Part shown: one piece after another, positions 9,201-17,905 of the stretch | How positions within the stretch are numbered: position 1 is the first letter of the stretch | Layout of the letters: the number at the start of each line of letters is the position of its first letter | Source of the DNA: Comamonadaceae bacterium | GTDB taxonomy: Bacteria > Pseudomonadota > Gammaproteobacteria > Burkholderiales > Burkholderiaceae_C | Assembly (NCBI GenBank): GCA_027488215.1 | Contig: JAIYCB010000008.1 | Location: forward strand, 102,362 to 166,361 | DNA: 64,000 nt | Direction: 5' to 3' | The notes under the pieces: generated by a model | Databases searched by the model: none | The model's input: the letters and a program-made list of their open reading frames with translations, nothing else | What the model was told of the DNA's origin: nothing | Translations under genes and position numbers: made by a program

Positions 9201-10346
9201 ATGTCACACTTTCCACGCGTGGTCGTCGGCTTGTCCGGCGGCGTCGATTCAGCCGTCAGTGCCTATCTGCTCAAGCAACAAGGCTATGAGGTGATTGGCA
9301 TCTTCATGAAAAACTGGGAAGACGACGATGACAGCGAATACTGTTCCTCGAACGTCGACTTCGTTGACGCTGCCGCCGTGGCCGATGTGCTGGGCATCGA
9401 GATTGAACACGTCAATTTTGCCGCCGAGTACAAGGACCGGGTTTTTTCAGAGTTTGTGCGCGAATACCAAGCCGGGCGCACACCCAACCCGGACATCCTG
9501 TGCAACGCCGAAATCAAATTCAAATCTTTTCTGGACCACGCCATGCGCTTGGGGGCAGAAAAAATCGCTACCGGCCACTATGCACGCGTGCGGCAGAACC
9601 CAGACACAGGGCTACATGAACTGCTCAAGGGTCTCGACCCCAGCAAAGACCAGAGCTATTTTTTATACCGTCTGAACCAGGCGCAGCTTTCCAAAACACT
9701 CTTCCCGGTGGGCGAACTGCACAAGACCGAGGTGCGTCGCATCGCCGAACAGATCGGTCTGCCCAACGCCAAAAAGAAAGACTCCACCGGCATCTGCTTC
9801 ATCGGCGAGCGGCCGTTTCGCGAGTTTTTGAACCGCTACATCTCCAAAGAACCCGGTCCCATCAAGGACCCCACGGGCCGCATCATTGGCCAGCATGTGG
9901 GGCTGAGCTTTTACACCCTGGGCCAGCGTCAGGGCTTGGGCATTGGCGGCATCAAAACCAAAGGCGCTCAAAGAGGCGGAGGAGAGCATACGCCCTGGTT
10001 TGTGGCCCGCAAGGACATCCCGAACAACACCTTGTGGGTGGTGCAAGGCCACGACCACCCTTGGCTGTTGTCGCTGCAACTGCAAGCCACCGATGTGAGC
10101 TGGTGCGCGGGTCAGGCCCCTGCGCCCGGGGCCTACGCCGCCAAGACGCGCTACCGGCAAACAGATGCGCCTTGCAGCCTGCAAGCGCTCAGCACACCCG
10201 ATGGTTCATCGGTCTTTGAGCTTTCTTTCAGCGATCCCCAATGGGCTGTCACACCAGGCCAAAGCGCCGTGCTGTACGACGGCGAGGTATGCCTGGGCGG
10301 CGGCGTGATCCACTCGGCCAGCGCCTGCCCCAACCCTCCGGCCTGA
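9201..10346 (+). CDS. mnmA: tRNA-specific 2-thiouridylase MnmA
   Basis: ATP-dependent enzyme that installs the 2-thio group on wobble uridine 34 of tRNA Lys, Glu and Gln, taking sulfur from the TusE relay. The protein is 381 aa. The N-terminal PP-loop reads [15 protein letters not shown]. The two catalytic cysteines are present in [10 protein letters not shown] and GICFIGER, and the tRNA-binding segment [10 protein letters not shown] is conserved. Length is standard for the family. It begins divergently from the transglycosylase gene and ends one base from the convergent tcuB stop. Confidence 0.97.
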   Translation: MSHFPRVVVGLSGGVDSAVSAYLLKQQGYEVIGIFMKNWEDDDDSEYCSSNVDFVDAAAVADVLGIEIEHVNFAAEYKDRVFSEFVREYQAGRTPNPDILCNAEIKFKSFLDHAMRLGAEKIATGHYARVRQNPDTGLHELLKGLDPSKDQSYFLYRLNQAQLSKTLFPVGELHKTEVRRIAEQIGLPNAKKKDSTGICFIGERPFREFLNRYISKEPGPIKDPTGRIIGQHVGLSFYTLGQRQGLGIGGIKTKGAQRGGGEHTPWFVARKDIPNNTLWVVQGHDHPWLLSLQLQATDVSWCAGQAPAPGAYAAKTRYRQTDAPCSLQALSTPDGSSVFELSFSDPQWAVTPGQSAVLYDGEVCLGGGVIHSASACPNPPA

Positions 10347-10347
10347 C

Positions 10348-11514
10348 TTATTCCCCGCCCAGCCCCAAGCGATTGGGCTGGCGCTTTTCGATGGCAAAGC
10401 GCAGCAAGGCCGCAGTCCGGAAAATGCCGTGCGCAAACTTGCCATAAGGCAATGTGAGGAACAAGGCCATCACCGCGCCCAGGTGCACCGCCAACATCAA
10501 AGGCATGGCCGCCGTTTGGCCCAGCAGCCAGAGCAGCAAACCCGTCACGCTGACCAAGAACAACAAAGCGATGAATCCCCGGTCCATGGGTTTTTGCGCC
10601 GCATCGCCGTGGTCCGGGTGGCGGCGCAGGTTCAAGCGCCACAAACCGGCTGTGCCCACCGTCAGGCTCACCCCGCCAATGACGCCGAGCAACTTGGGCA
10701 AAGTCGTCAGGTCATACGGTGCGGGCCAATCCAGAACATAGTGGTACAGCGTGGCCACGCTGGTGGCGGCAAAGCACAGCATGAAACCGTAAAAGGTCAG
10801 GTGGTGGTAGCGCCTGCGGGCATGCGTCCAGGCGTCGTCTTCGTTGTGGCAACCCTCGCCGTGGCCGCCGTCCAGGTATTTCAAGCGCAGCGCATCATGC
10901 GCCGCTTCTGCGGCAGCTGGAGAGGTCAAACCGGCGCCGCTGGTGGCAGGTGTCACCTCACGCCAAAAGCGCATCACCCCCAGTGCCAGCGCCAACACTG
11001 CGAACAAGAAGATGGGCGCAAACAGGCTCACCATCAGGTTGTGAGGGAACACTGCATAAAAACCACCGGCCACGGGTGCTCCCCACAGCGTGCCTTGACG
11101 CAGCATCGCCAAGGCCAAAAACAAGGCCAAACCCACAGCCAACGCCACCGAGAGGGTCAAGCCATTGCGCTGGTACAGACTCCCCAAAGCCGGGGGCCAA
11201 GCGTAGTCGGCATAAGTCTGACCACGCACATGGGCCATGGCCTTGGGCACATTGATGGCGAAGTCGTGCGGTGGTGCATATTGGCAGGCATGCAGGCAAG
11301 CGCCGCAGTTGTGGCACAGGTTGGCCATGTAATGGATGTCCGCCTTGCCAAACTCCAGGCGCCGCGTCATGGCCGGGAACACGGCACAAAAGCCTTCGCA
11401 GTAGCGGCAGCCATTGCAAATGTGCATTTGGCGGGCCACTTCGGCTTCGGGCGCCGTCAACTCGCCCAGCGCCAAGGCGCGGGCGTCACGCGTCAGGGCT
11501 TCAAGCGTTTGCAT
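10348..11514 (-). CDS. tcuB: TcuB/CitB-like iron-sulfur membrane protein
   Basis: Protein of 388 aa that in Salmonella re-oxidises FADH2 of the tricarballylate dehydrogenase TcuA and passes electrons to the membrane quinone pool. The N-terminus has two ferredoxin-like cysteine clusters ([12 protein letters not shown] and [12 protein letters not shown]); several hydrophobic helices follow, with histidines that could bind haem. The ATG at 11514 has a strong AAGGAAGGAG Shine-Dalgarno, so I prefer it to an in-frame extension reaching 11577. It overlaps the end of tcuA by 14 bases. It is the last gene of the tricarboxylate operon. Confidence 0.88.
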   Translation of the reverse strand: MQTLEALTRDARALALGELTAPEAEVARQMHICNGCRYCEGFCAVFPAMTRRLEFGKADIHYMANLCHNCGACLHACQYAPPHDFAINVPKAMAHVRGQTYADYAWPPALGSLYQRNGLTLSVALAVGLALFLALAMLRQGTLWGAPVAGGFYAVFPHNLMVSLFAPIFLFAVLALALGVMRFWREVTPATSGAGLTSPAAAEAAHDALRLKYLDGGHGEGCHNEDDAWTHARRRYHHLTFYGFMLCFAATSVATLYHYVLDWPAPYDLTTLPKLLGVIGGVSLTVGTAGLWRLNLRRHPDHGDAAQKPMDRGFIALLFLVSVTGLLLWLLGQTAAMPLMLAVHLGAVMALFLTLPYGKFAHGIFRTAALLRFAIEKRQPNRLGLGGE

Positions 11515-12943
11515 GCGTTGCTCCTTCCTTCTGGGCCATGACCGCTTTGGCCGCTTGTTCGCCCGCGATGCGGCCAAAGGCCGTGCCGATCGTCATGCCC
11601 ACCCCGGCCGTGTAGCCCTTGCCCAGCACGTTGCCCGCCATCATTTCACCCGCCACAAACAGGTTGGGGCTGGGCTGATCCTTGAATCGCACAGCGGTGG
11701 TCTCATCGGTTTTCAATCCCAAATAGGTGAAGGTCACGCCGGGCCTGACGGCATAGGCGTAATAGGGGGCGGTGTCCAGCGGCCGGGCCCAATGGGTTTT
11801 GGCGGGCGTGACCCCTTCGGTGTGGCAGTCGTCCAGCGCCGTGTGGTCAAACGTCCCCTCACGGCAAGAGGCGTTGTAATCGTTCAAGGTTTGCATGAAG
11901 GTCGCTTCATCGAGACCCAGCTTGCGGGCCAACTCGGGCAGGCTGTTGGCCTGCGTGCCCTCAAACACCGGCGGCATGAAACGGCCAATGGCTTTGGCAT
12001 CGATGATGGAATACGCCACCTGCCCCGGCTGCTGGGCCACCAAACGCCCCCAGATGGCGTAGCGCTTGGGCCAGAAGTCTTCGCCCTCGTCGTAAAAACG
12101 CCGCCCCTCGCGGTTGACCACCACACCCAGGGACACGCAGTCGATGCGGGTGCAAATGCCACCGTCGTACAAGGGTGCACGCGCATCGATGGCCACCATA
12201 TGGGCTTGCGTCGGGTCGCCAATGCGGTCAGCGCCCTGGTCCAGCATGTGTTTGAGCAGGACGCCCTGGTTGTAACGCGTGCCCCGAATCAGGAATTGAT
12301 CGGCCGGGTACTCGCCGCGCTCGTTTTGGCCCCAGGCCTCGCGCAGCCATTCGCGGTTGGATTCAAACCCCCCCGCAGCCATCACGCAGGCACGGGCCTC
12401 GACGCGTTCGCGCCGCACGCTGCCATCGGCCTGCTTGTGCATGACCGATGCGGCCACAAAACGCCCCTCGTCCAGCTCGACCGCATCGACCTCGGCGTTG
12501 TAGTGGATCTGCACGCCCAGCTGTTCGGCGCTGCGGTAAAAAGCATTGACCAGGGCCTTGCCCCCGCCCATGAAGAAGGCATTGGTGCGGGCCGTGTGCA
12601 ATGCCCCAGACAAAGACGGCTGAAACCGCACGCCATGCTTGACCATCCAGGGCCTGCAGGTCGCCGAATGGCGGATCGCCAGACGCGCCAGATGCTCGTT
12701 GGTCAAGCCACCAGTGACCTTGAGCAGGTCTTGCCAGAACTCTTCCTCCGGATAAGCATCGACCAGCACATCTTGCGGTGCATCGTGCATGCAGCGCAAA
12801 TTGCGCGTATGGCCCGAGTTGCCGCCGCGCCACTCGCGCGGGGCCGATTCGAGCAGCATCACGCTGGCACCACCCTCGCGGGCCATGAGCGCCGCACACA
12901 GGGCAGCGTTGCCGCCGCCAATCACCAAAACATCGACCGTCAT
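11501..12943 (-). CDS. tcuA: FAD-dependent tricarballylate dehydrogenase-like protein TcuA
   Basis: Flavoprotein of 480 aa in the fumarate reductase/succinate dehydrogenase flavoprotein superfamily. It starts with the dinucleotide-binding segment [17 protein letters not shown] and ends with the FAD-site segment [19 protein letters not shown]. Salmonella TcuA oxidises tricarballylate to cis-aconitate. The start at 12943 puts the FAD-binding strand at residue 4; ten in-frame residues lie upstream. The neighbours tcuB, a Bug receptor and a PrpF-type isomerase support use of a tricarboxylate or related unsaturated acid. The exact substrate cannot be assigned. Confidence 0.87.
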   Translation of the reverse strand: MTVDVLVIGGGNAALCAALMAREGGASVMLLESAPREWRGGNSGHTRNLRCMHDAPQDVLVDAYPEEEFWQDLLKVTGGLTNEHLARLAIRHSATCRPWMVKHGVRFQPSLSGALHTARTNAFFMGGGKALVNAFYRSAEQLGVQIHYNAEVDAVELDEGRFVAASVMHKQADGSVRRERVEARACVMAAGGFESNREWLREAWGQNERGEYPADQFLIRGTRYNQGVLLKHMLDQGADRIGDPTQAHMVAIDARAPLYDGGICTRIDCVSLGVVVNREGRRFYDEGEDFWPKRYAIWGRLVAQQPGQVAYSIIDAKAIGRFMPPVFEGTQANSLPELARKLGLDEATFMQTLNDYNASCREGTFDHTALDDCHTEGVTPAKTHWARPLDTAPYYAYAVRPGVTFTYLGLKTDETTAVRFKDQPSPNLFVAGEMMAGNVLGKGYTAGVGMTIGTAFGRIAGEQAAKAVMAQKEGATHANA

Positions 12944-12988
12944 AAACACTTTCAGGGCAAAGGCACAGGGCACGAAGCCCGGGTCAGA

Positions 12989-13744
12989 TCAGAACTGGTA
13001 CTTGCGCAAACCACCATCCACCGGGATCACCGCACCCGTGATGTAACTGGCCAAAGGCGAGGCCAGGAAGGTGACCAAGTTCGCCATGTCTTCCGGCTCG
13101 CCATAACGACCCATCGGGATTTCGTTCTCGCACTGCCACTGGCGGTATTCGGGGGTGTAGTTGCGGAAAATTTGTTCGGAATGGATACGCCCTGGCGGGA
13201 CGCAATTGACAGTGACACCGTGCTTGCCCACCATGCGCGACAAACCCTTGGCCCAGCTGTGCATGCCCGCCTTGGCGCAAAAAGCGCCATTGGTGTGCTC
13301 GGGCTCGCTCTTGCCGGTGATGTTGATGATGCGGCCCCATTGGCGCGCAATCATCTGGTCAATCAAGGCATCGGCCACTTGGCGCGGACGGTGAAAGTTC
13401 AAGGTGATGGCTTCTTGCCAGGCCTCTTCGCTCACATGCAACTCCTTGAAACTGCGCGAACCCCCGGCGTTGTTCACCAAAATGTCCACGCTGCCCAGAC
13501 CCGCCAAAGCCGCCTCGGCCAGGCGTTTGGCCGCGTCGTCGGCGTACAGGTCCGATTCAATGATCACCGGCGCATGTCCACCTGCAGCCACGATTTCGTC
13601 CGCCAGCTCGCGCAACTTGTCCACACGCCGTGCAGACACGGCCACACGCACGCCCTCTGCAGCCAAGGCCTTGGCAATGCCACGCCCAATGCCCACGCTG
13701 GCCCCCGTCACAAGAGCGGTTTTGTCTTTGAGTTGCAAGTCCAT
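12989..13744 (-). CDS. SDR-family oxidoreductase lacking the usual active-site tyrosine
   Basis: Short-chain dehydrogenase-like protein of 251 aa. The cofactor motif TGASVGIG and the NNAGG motif are present, and the C-terminal GAVIPVDGG is typical. Where most SDRs have YxxxK, this protein reads AFCAK, so the Lys is kept but the Tyr four residues earlier is Ala; the usual catalytic Ser region reads NITGKSE. It may bind NAD(P)H without classical catalysis, or use another residue. The ATG at 13744 has a GGGAG Shine-Dalgarno. It lies between the Bug receptor and tcuA in the same direction and is probably co-transcribed. Confidence 0.85.
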   Translation of the reverse strand: MDLQLKDKTALVTGASVGIGRGIAKALAAEGVRVAVSARRVDKLRELADEIVAAGGHAPVIIESDLYADDAAKRLAEAALAGLGSVDILVNNAGGSRSFKELHVSEEAWQEAITLNFHRPRQVADALIDQMIARQWGRIINITGKSEPEHTNGAFCAKAGMHSWAKGLSRMVGKHGVTVNCVPPGRIHSEQIFRNYTPEYRQWQCENEIPMGRYGEPEDMANLVTFLASPLASYITGAVIPVDGGLRKYQF

Positions 13745-13860
13745 GAAAACTCCCATTTGAAAATCAGGCTTCAAATGTATGCCCTGAACGCCTGGCTGTG
13801 CACCAGGATCCAGGGATGGGGGTATCATGAAATGTGATGGCAAAGGTTTTCTGGACGGGT

Positions 13861-14823
13861 TCAATCCGCCGAAAGTTTGGCCTGTTGAACCACCCGTCTC
13901 CACTTGGCCAGGTCATCGCGCACCAGGGTTTTCAGCTCGTCGGGCGTGCTGGTTTCAACATCGGCGCCCTGCGCTTCGATGCGAGCGACCGTGTCCTTGT
14001 CGTTGAGCACTTGATTGAGTGCCGCATTGAGTTTAGTGACCACCGCTTTGGGCGTTTTGGCCGGGACAAACAGGGCATACCACTGCGTCACGTCCACCCC
14101 GGCAACACCCAGCTCCTTCAGGGTTGGCACCCCGGGCAAAGCAGGGGAGCGGCGACTGCCCGCAATGCCAACGGCGTGCAACTTGCCAGACTTGACATGT
14201 GGCAGTGCTGTGAAAAGGCTGGGGAACATGATGTGGGTGTGACCGGCAACCGTGTCGTTGACCGCTGGCGCAGAACCTTTGTAAGGCACATGCATCCAGG
14301 AAGCCTTCATGCTGAGCTTGTAGAGTTCAGCAGCAAAATGTGGCGCCGTGCCATTGCCTGCCGAGGCATAACTCAGTTTGCCGTCTTGCGCCTGAATGGA
14401 CGCCAAAACCGTCTTGGCATCTGCGGCCTTCAACTGTGAGGTGACCACCATCAAAGTGGGGGAATAGCCCACAAGACCCACAGGCTCGAAATCACTGACC
14501 GGGTCGTAACGCAGCTTTTGCAAAGCGGGATTCATCGCATGGGTCGCCACATAGCCAAAGAGCACGGTGTGACCGTCTGCTGGTGCGCGGGCCACAAACT
14601 CAGAAGCGATGGCGCCATTGGCGCCCGCTTTGTTCTCCACGATCACCGACTGCCCCAGCAAAGGCGCCATTTTTTGGGCGATGACGCGGGCCATGGCGTC
14701 GTTACCGCCCCCTGCAGCAGTGGGCACAACAAGGGTGACCGTTTTGTCAGGGTAAGCGAAGGCCAGTGCCGATGAAGTCAAAGCCAGCGCGGTCACTGTC
14801 TTTTTGAAAATGCGCGAATACAT
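13861..14823 (-). CDS. Bug/TctC-type tripartite tricarboxylate solute-binding protein
   Basis: Periplasmic substrate-binding protein of 320 aa of the Bug (TTT transporter) family. It has a signal peptide (TALALTSSALAFA) and the family start YPDKTVTLVVPTAAGGGNDA, with downstream motifs VENKAGANG and YKGSAPAVND. Characterised relatives bind citrate, tricarballylate and other carboxylates. No TctA/TctB membrane genes are in the window, so it must work with a transporter encoded elsewhere or act as a sensor. It lies between the PrpF/GalD and SDR genes, in the operon order expected for a carboxylate catabolic unit. Confidence 0.92.
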   Translation of the reverse strand: MYSRIFKKTVTALALTSSALAFAYPDKTVTLVVPTAAGGGNDAMARVIAQKMAPLLGQSVIVENKAGANGAIASEFVARAPADGHTVLFGYVATHAMNPALQKLRYDPVSDFEPVGLVGYSPTLMVVTSQLKAADAKTVLASIQAQDGKLSYASAGNGTAPHFAAELYKLSMKASWMHVPYKGSAPAVNDTVAGHTHIMFPSLFTALPHVKSGKLHAVGIAGSRRSPALPGVPTLKELGVAGVDVTQWYALFVPAKTPKAVVTKLNAALNQVLNDKDTVARIEAQGADVETSTPDELKTLVRDDLAKWRRVVQQAKLSAD

Positions 14824-14832
14824 GAGAGTTCC

Positions 14833-15906
14833 TTAAGAAAAAACCAAATCAGCGGGAAGTTGTAAGGCGCCTTCCATGATTTTTCGAACGGTACGAACCA
14901 CGGATGCCCGAACCACTTGCAGCTGGCCAGCTTGTGTCCGGACTTCCGCAGCAATTTGAATCACACCCGAGGGGTGCGCCACTTTGAAAACTTGCTCCCC
15001 CTCGATGCACTCCGAGCGGCTGGCCACCGTACCGGGCAAAGCAAACGCAGTCACCACACCGATCGCGCCTGTGACGGCATGGGCGGTATGGCACTTCCAG
15101 GGCGTGAAGTAGCGTGACACGATGGTCATGGGGTCTTGACCTGGACTGACCAGCACTGGCTTGGGCAGCACACTGGCCGAGACATCACCCAAGCCCATGA
15201 GGCGACCGGCTTGCAGCCGAATGCGTTCCATGCGGGCCAAAAGATCGGGCATGGCATCGAGTTCAGAGGCACTCTCCGTGCCGGTGACGCCCAAGCTGTG
15301 GGCAGGCATCAAGACCATGGGCATCGCTGCATCGATGCAGGTGACCTCCACCCCGTCGATCAGGTTGATGCGTGCACCCGTGGGAAAAAGTTTTCCGGTC
15401 ACGCCGCCCCATGCGTCCAAAAAGTTCAAGTAGACCGGTGCAGCGGTACCCGCCACCCCATCCATGCTGATGTCGCCGTCGTAAACCACTTGACCATGGG
15501 GGGTGTGAATTTGCACATCAATGCGTGCACCGGTATTGACGTTGTGCACACGCACCGAAGTCATGCCCTCTGTGGCCGCAATCAAGCCTTGCTCTACGGC
15601 AAATGGCGCCACACCCGCCAACATGTTCCCGCAATTGGGTCGGGTGTCCACCCCGTTGGGGCCCACCTGGGCAAAGAGGTAATCCACGTCGCAGTCGACG
15701 CGAGAGGATCTTGAAACCATGGCGACCTTGCTGGTCAATGTGGTGCCGCCACCGAGTCCGTTGATCTGTGAAGGATCGGCAGCGCCAATGGCGCTTTGCA
15801 AAACACGATCTCTCAAGTGATCGTCTTTGGGCAACCATTCACGAAGGAAGAAAGGGCCGCGTGAAGTTCCTGAACGCATCAGAACACAAGGCAATGAAGT
15901 AGTCAT
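14833..15906 (-). CDS. PrpF/GalD-family isomerase (4-oxalomesaconate tautomerase-like)
   Basis: Protein of 357 aa in the PrpF family, a diaminopimelate-epimerase-like fold. Members isomerise the double bond of unsaturated carboxylates: PrpF acts on aconitates in the methylcitrate cycle, and GalD tautomerises 4-oxalomesaconate. The opening PCVLMRSGTSRGPFFLR, the segment LGGGTTLTSKVAMV and the NCGNMLAGV motif with the catalytic-type Cys are clear. Overall the sequence reads closer to GalD than to PrpF (judgement by eye). It is the first gene of the minus-strand operon, divergent from a LysR gene, and likely supplies the isomer used by TcuA. Confidence 0.87.
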   Translation of the reverse strand: MTTSLPCVLMRSGTSRGPFFLREWLPKDDHLRDRVLQSAIGAADPSQINGLGGGTTLTSKVAMVSRSSRVDCDVDYLFAQVGPNGVDTRPNCGNMLAGVAPFAVEQGLIAATEGMTSVRVHNVNTGARIDVQIHTPHGQVVYDGDISMDGVAGTAAPVYLNFLDAWGGVTGKLFPTGARINLIDGVEVTCIDAAMPMVLMPAHSLGVTGTESASELDAMPDLLARMERIRLQAGRLMGLGDVSASVLPKPVLVSPGQDPMTIVSRYFTPWKCHTAHAVTGAIGVVTAFALPGTVASRSECIEGEQVFKVAHPSGVIQIAAEVRTQAGQLQVVRASVVRTVRKIMEGALQLPADLVFS

Positions 15907-15943
15907 GGGTGCGGATGATGCGACCTGTGTAGAATTTTGTGAA

Positions 15944-15970
15944 TTGCATTTTTAAAAAGTATTGATGCAA
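15944..15970. promoter_or_regulatory. Candidate LysR-type operator between prpF-like gene and lysR
   Basis: TTGCAT (15944-15949) and ATGCAA (15965-15970) form an inverted repeat with a 15-base AT-rich centre. It sits in the 86-base divergent region, 22 bases before the lysR start. LysR proteins usually bind an interrupted dyad in exactly this position. Confidence 0.4.
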
Positions 15971-15992
15971 AAAACACAACACTGCAACTGAC

Positions 15993-16916
15993 ATGAATAT
16001 CAACTTCGATTTGCATGACCTGCAGGCTTTTTCTGCTGCGGCCGAACTGGGCAACTTCCGAAAAGCAGCCGAGGCCGTGCACATTTCACAACCGGCTTTC
16101 AGCCGTCGCATCGACAAACTCGAAAACGCTCTGGGTGTGAAATTGATCGACAGAAGCACGCGCAGCATGAGCCTGACGGGCGTGGGGCGAGACTTCGCAC
16201 GCAAGGTGCGTCTGTTGCTTGACGACCTGGATGAAACCTTGCTGGGGATTCAGGAAGTCGGTGGAGCGCGCATGGGCGAAGTCACCGTCGCCTGCGTCCC
16301 TTCTGCTGTTTACTACTTCTTGCCGCAAGTCCTGCGCACTTACCACGCCAGGTTTCCACGCATCCGCATCAAGGTGCACGATGCCAGCGCCAATGAGGTC
16401 CTGTCGGTCGTCGCCAGCGGCGAAGCCGACTTCGGGGTCAACTTCATGGGCAACGACGAACCCGGAATTGAATTTCGCAGCATTCTGGAAGAGCGTTTTG
16501 TCGCCGCCTGCAGAAAGGACCACCCGCTGGCCAAAAAAAGAAAGGTCAGCTGGCAAGAACTGGGGCAATACGACTTCATGTCTGTGTCCAAATCTTCGGG
16601 CAATCGCATGTTGCTCGATTTGGCCTTGGCCTCTGCAGATCAAAGACCGCAAAGCATTTACGAAGCCCAACATGTCACAACCTTGCTGGGCTTGGTCGAA
16701 GCAGGCATGGGTGTGGCTGCAGTACCGTCTTTGGCCATGCCCAGCGCAGATCACCCGGTGTTGGCCAGCGTGCCTTTGTTCGACCCCATCATCACAAGGC
16801 GCATTGGACTGATTCGCCGCAAGGGCCGCAGCTTCACCCCGGCAGCCGAAAAGCTTTATGAGTTGCTGCTCGGCTTGCGCCCAGGCCAAGGCCGCAAATC
16901 CCTGACCAAGACGTGA
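15993..16916 (+). CDS. LysR-family regulator of the tricarboxylate cluster
   Basis: Regulator of 307 aa. The N-terminal winged helix-turn-helix reads FDLHDLQAFSAAAELGNFRK then AAEAVHISQPAFSRRIDKLE. The C-terminal effector-binding domain starts around residue 90. It is transcribed away from the prpF-like operon, the usual arrangement in which a LysR protein controls the divergent operon in response to a pathway metabolite. It ends four bases before the convergent stop of a second lysR gene. Confidence 0.88.
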   Translation: MNINFDLHDLQAFSAAAELGNFRKAAEAVHISQPAFSRRIDKLENALGVKLIDRSTRSMSLTGVGRDFARKVRLLLDDLDETLLGIQEVGGARMGEVTVACVPSAVYYFLPQVLRTYHARFPRIRIKVHDASANEVLSVVASGEADFGVNFMGNDEPGIEFRSILEERFVAACRKDHPLAKKRKVSWQELGQYDFMSVSKSSGNRMLLDLALASADQRPQSIYEAQHVTTLLGLVEAGMGVAAVPSLAMPSADHPVLASVPLFDPIITRRIGLIRRKGRSFTPAAEKLYELLLGLRPGQGRKSLTKT

Positions 16917-16920
16917 TGGC

Positions 16921-17901
16921 TTAACTCTCTGCTTCAGAGTTGGGTGACGGAGCGCTCAGGCTCGCGCCCAGCCAGACCCCTGACCGCACCAAAGTGCGCA
17001 CACAGTCAGCCAAAACCACGCGGGTCGCCAAGGCGGCTGGGGACAATTCATCCTCCGACAAACCACATAAAAAATTCACGCGCCGGACTTGATGGTCGCT
17101 GATGCGGGCCATGCCAAAGCGCTCGGCGGCACCGGGTATGCGCGCGACTGCAGACCAAGGTTGCAGCGTGGAACCCAGTCCAGCGCCCACTGCGTCCATC
17201 AGCATGGCCAAGGAGTCCATTTCCATGACCACACGGGGGTCCACTTTGGCGCGCGCAAATGCCACATTCAGGCCACTGCGCAAGCCATGCGGGCCCGTCG
17301 GCAAAATCAGCGGCTCATCGCACAGCTGGGACATGCGCAGGCTCTGTGGCGATTTTTGGGCTCTGTGGGAGCGCGCAGAAATCAGGAAAATATCCTCTTC
17401 AATCAGCGGCAAAACACTCCAGCGCCGGGCCGATTGCAAGGATTGGCCACCGGCCATCGGCAAATCAAACAGCACCGCCAAATCAAGTTGCCGCGCATTG
17501 AGCATGGCGGACAAGTGCCCCGAGAGGCTTTCGACCATGTGCAGACGGACATCCGGGTAACGCTCGCGCATGGCCTGCATCAAGGGCAAGCCCAGCACAG
17601 CTGCCGTGGTGGGGGCCAAGCCCACACTGACCGTGCCGGACAAACGCGCCTGCTGGGCGGCGCGAATGGCCTGCTCGGCATGCCGCAGGGTCAGTTGCGC
17701 CTCGCGGAAAAAGGCCACACCCGCCTCGGTGGGCGTCACGCCCTGAGGGGAGCGCTGCAGCAACCGTGTGCTGAGCTCTCCTTCCAAGCGGGTGATTTGC
17801 TGGCTCAGGGCCGACTGCACCAGGTCCAGGTCCAAAGCGGCCCGGCTGATGCTGCCCAACTCCACCACCCGCACAAAATACCGCAGTTGTCGCAGTTCCA
17901 T
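16921..17901 (-). CDS. LysR-family transcriptional regulator
   Basis: Regulator of 326 aa with an N-terminal helix-turn-helix (MELRQLRYFVRVVELGSISR, then AALDLDLVQSALSQQITRLE) and a standard effector-binding domain. The start at 17901 gives the canonical MELRQLRYF opening. An in-frame extension to 18021 overlaps the upstream DUF3422 gene and has no family character. It begins four bases after the DUF3422 stop, so it is probably the last gene of a SLAC1-DUF3422-lysR unit. Targets unknown. Confidence 0.88.
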   Translation of the reverse strand: MELRQLRYFVRVVELGSISRAALDLDLVQSALSQQITRLEGELSTRLLQRSPQGVTPTEAGVAFFREAQLTLRHAEQAIRAAQQARLSGTVSVGLAPTTAAVLGLPLMQAMRERYPDVRLHMVESLSGHLSAMLNARQLDLAVLFDLPMAGGQSLQSARRWSVLPLIEEDIFLISARSHRAQKSPQSLRMSQLCDEPLILPTGPHGLRSGLNVAFARAKVDPRVVMEMDSLAMLMDAVGAGLGSTLQPWSAVARIPGAAERFGMARISDHQVRRVNFLCGLSEDELSPAALATRVVLADCVRTLVRSGVWLGASLSAPSPNSEAES

Positions 17902-17905
17902 GAGG

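Noticed and set aside
10350..10390. Possible terminator between convergent mnmA and tcuB
   Set aside because: The sequence includes AGCCCCAAGCG and GATTGGGCT, but it lies inside the tcuB 3' end and has no T-run.
13793..13809. Small hairpin CCTGG-CTGTGCA-CCAGG between the Bug receptor and SDR genes
   Set aside because: The stem is only 5 bp with no T-run, so I would not call it a terminator.
11414..13837. 807-codon open frame on the plus strand
   Set aside because: It lies exactly opposite tcuA and the SDR gene, has no domain or start signal, and is a typical antisense artefact of high GC and biased third positions.
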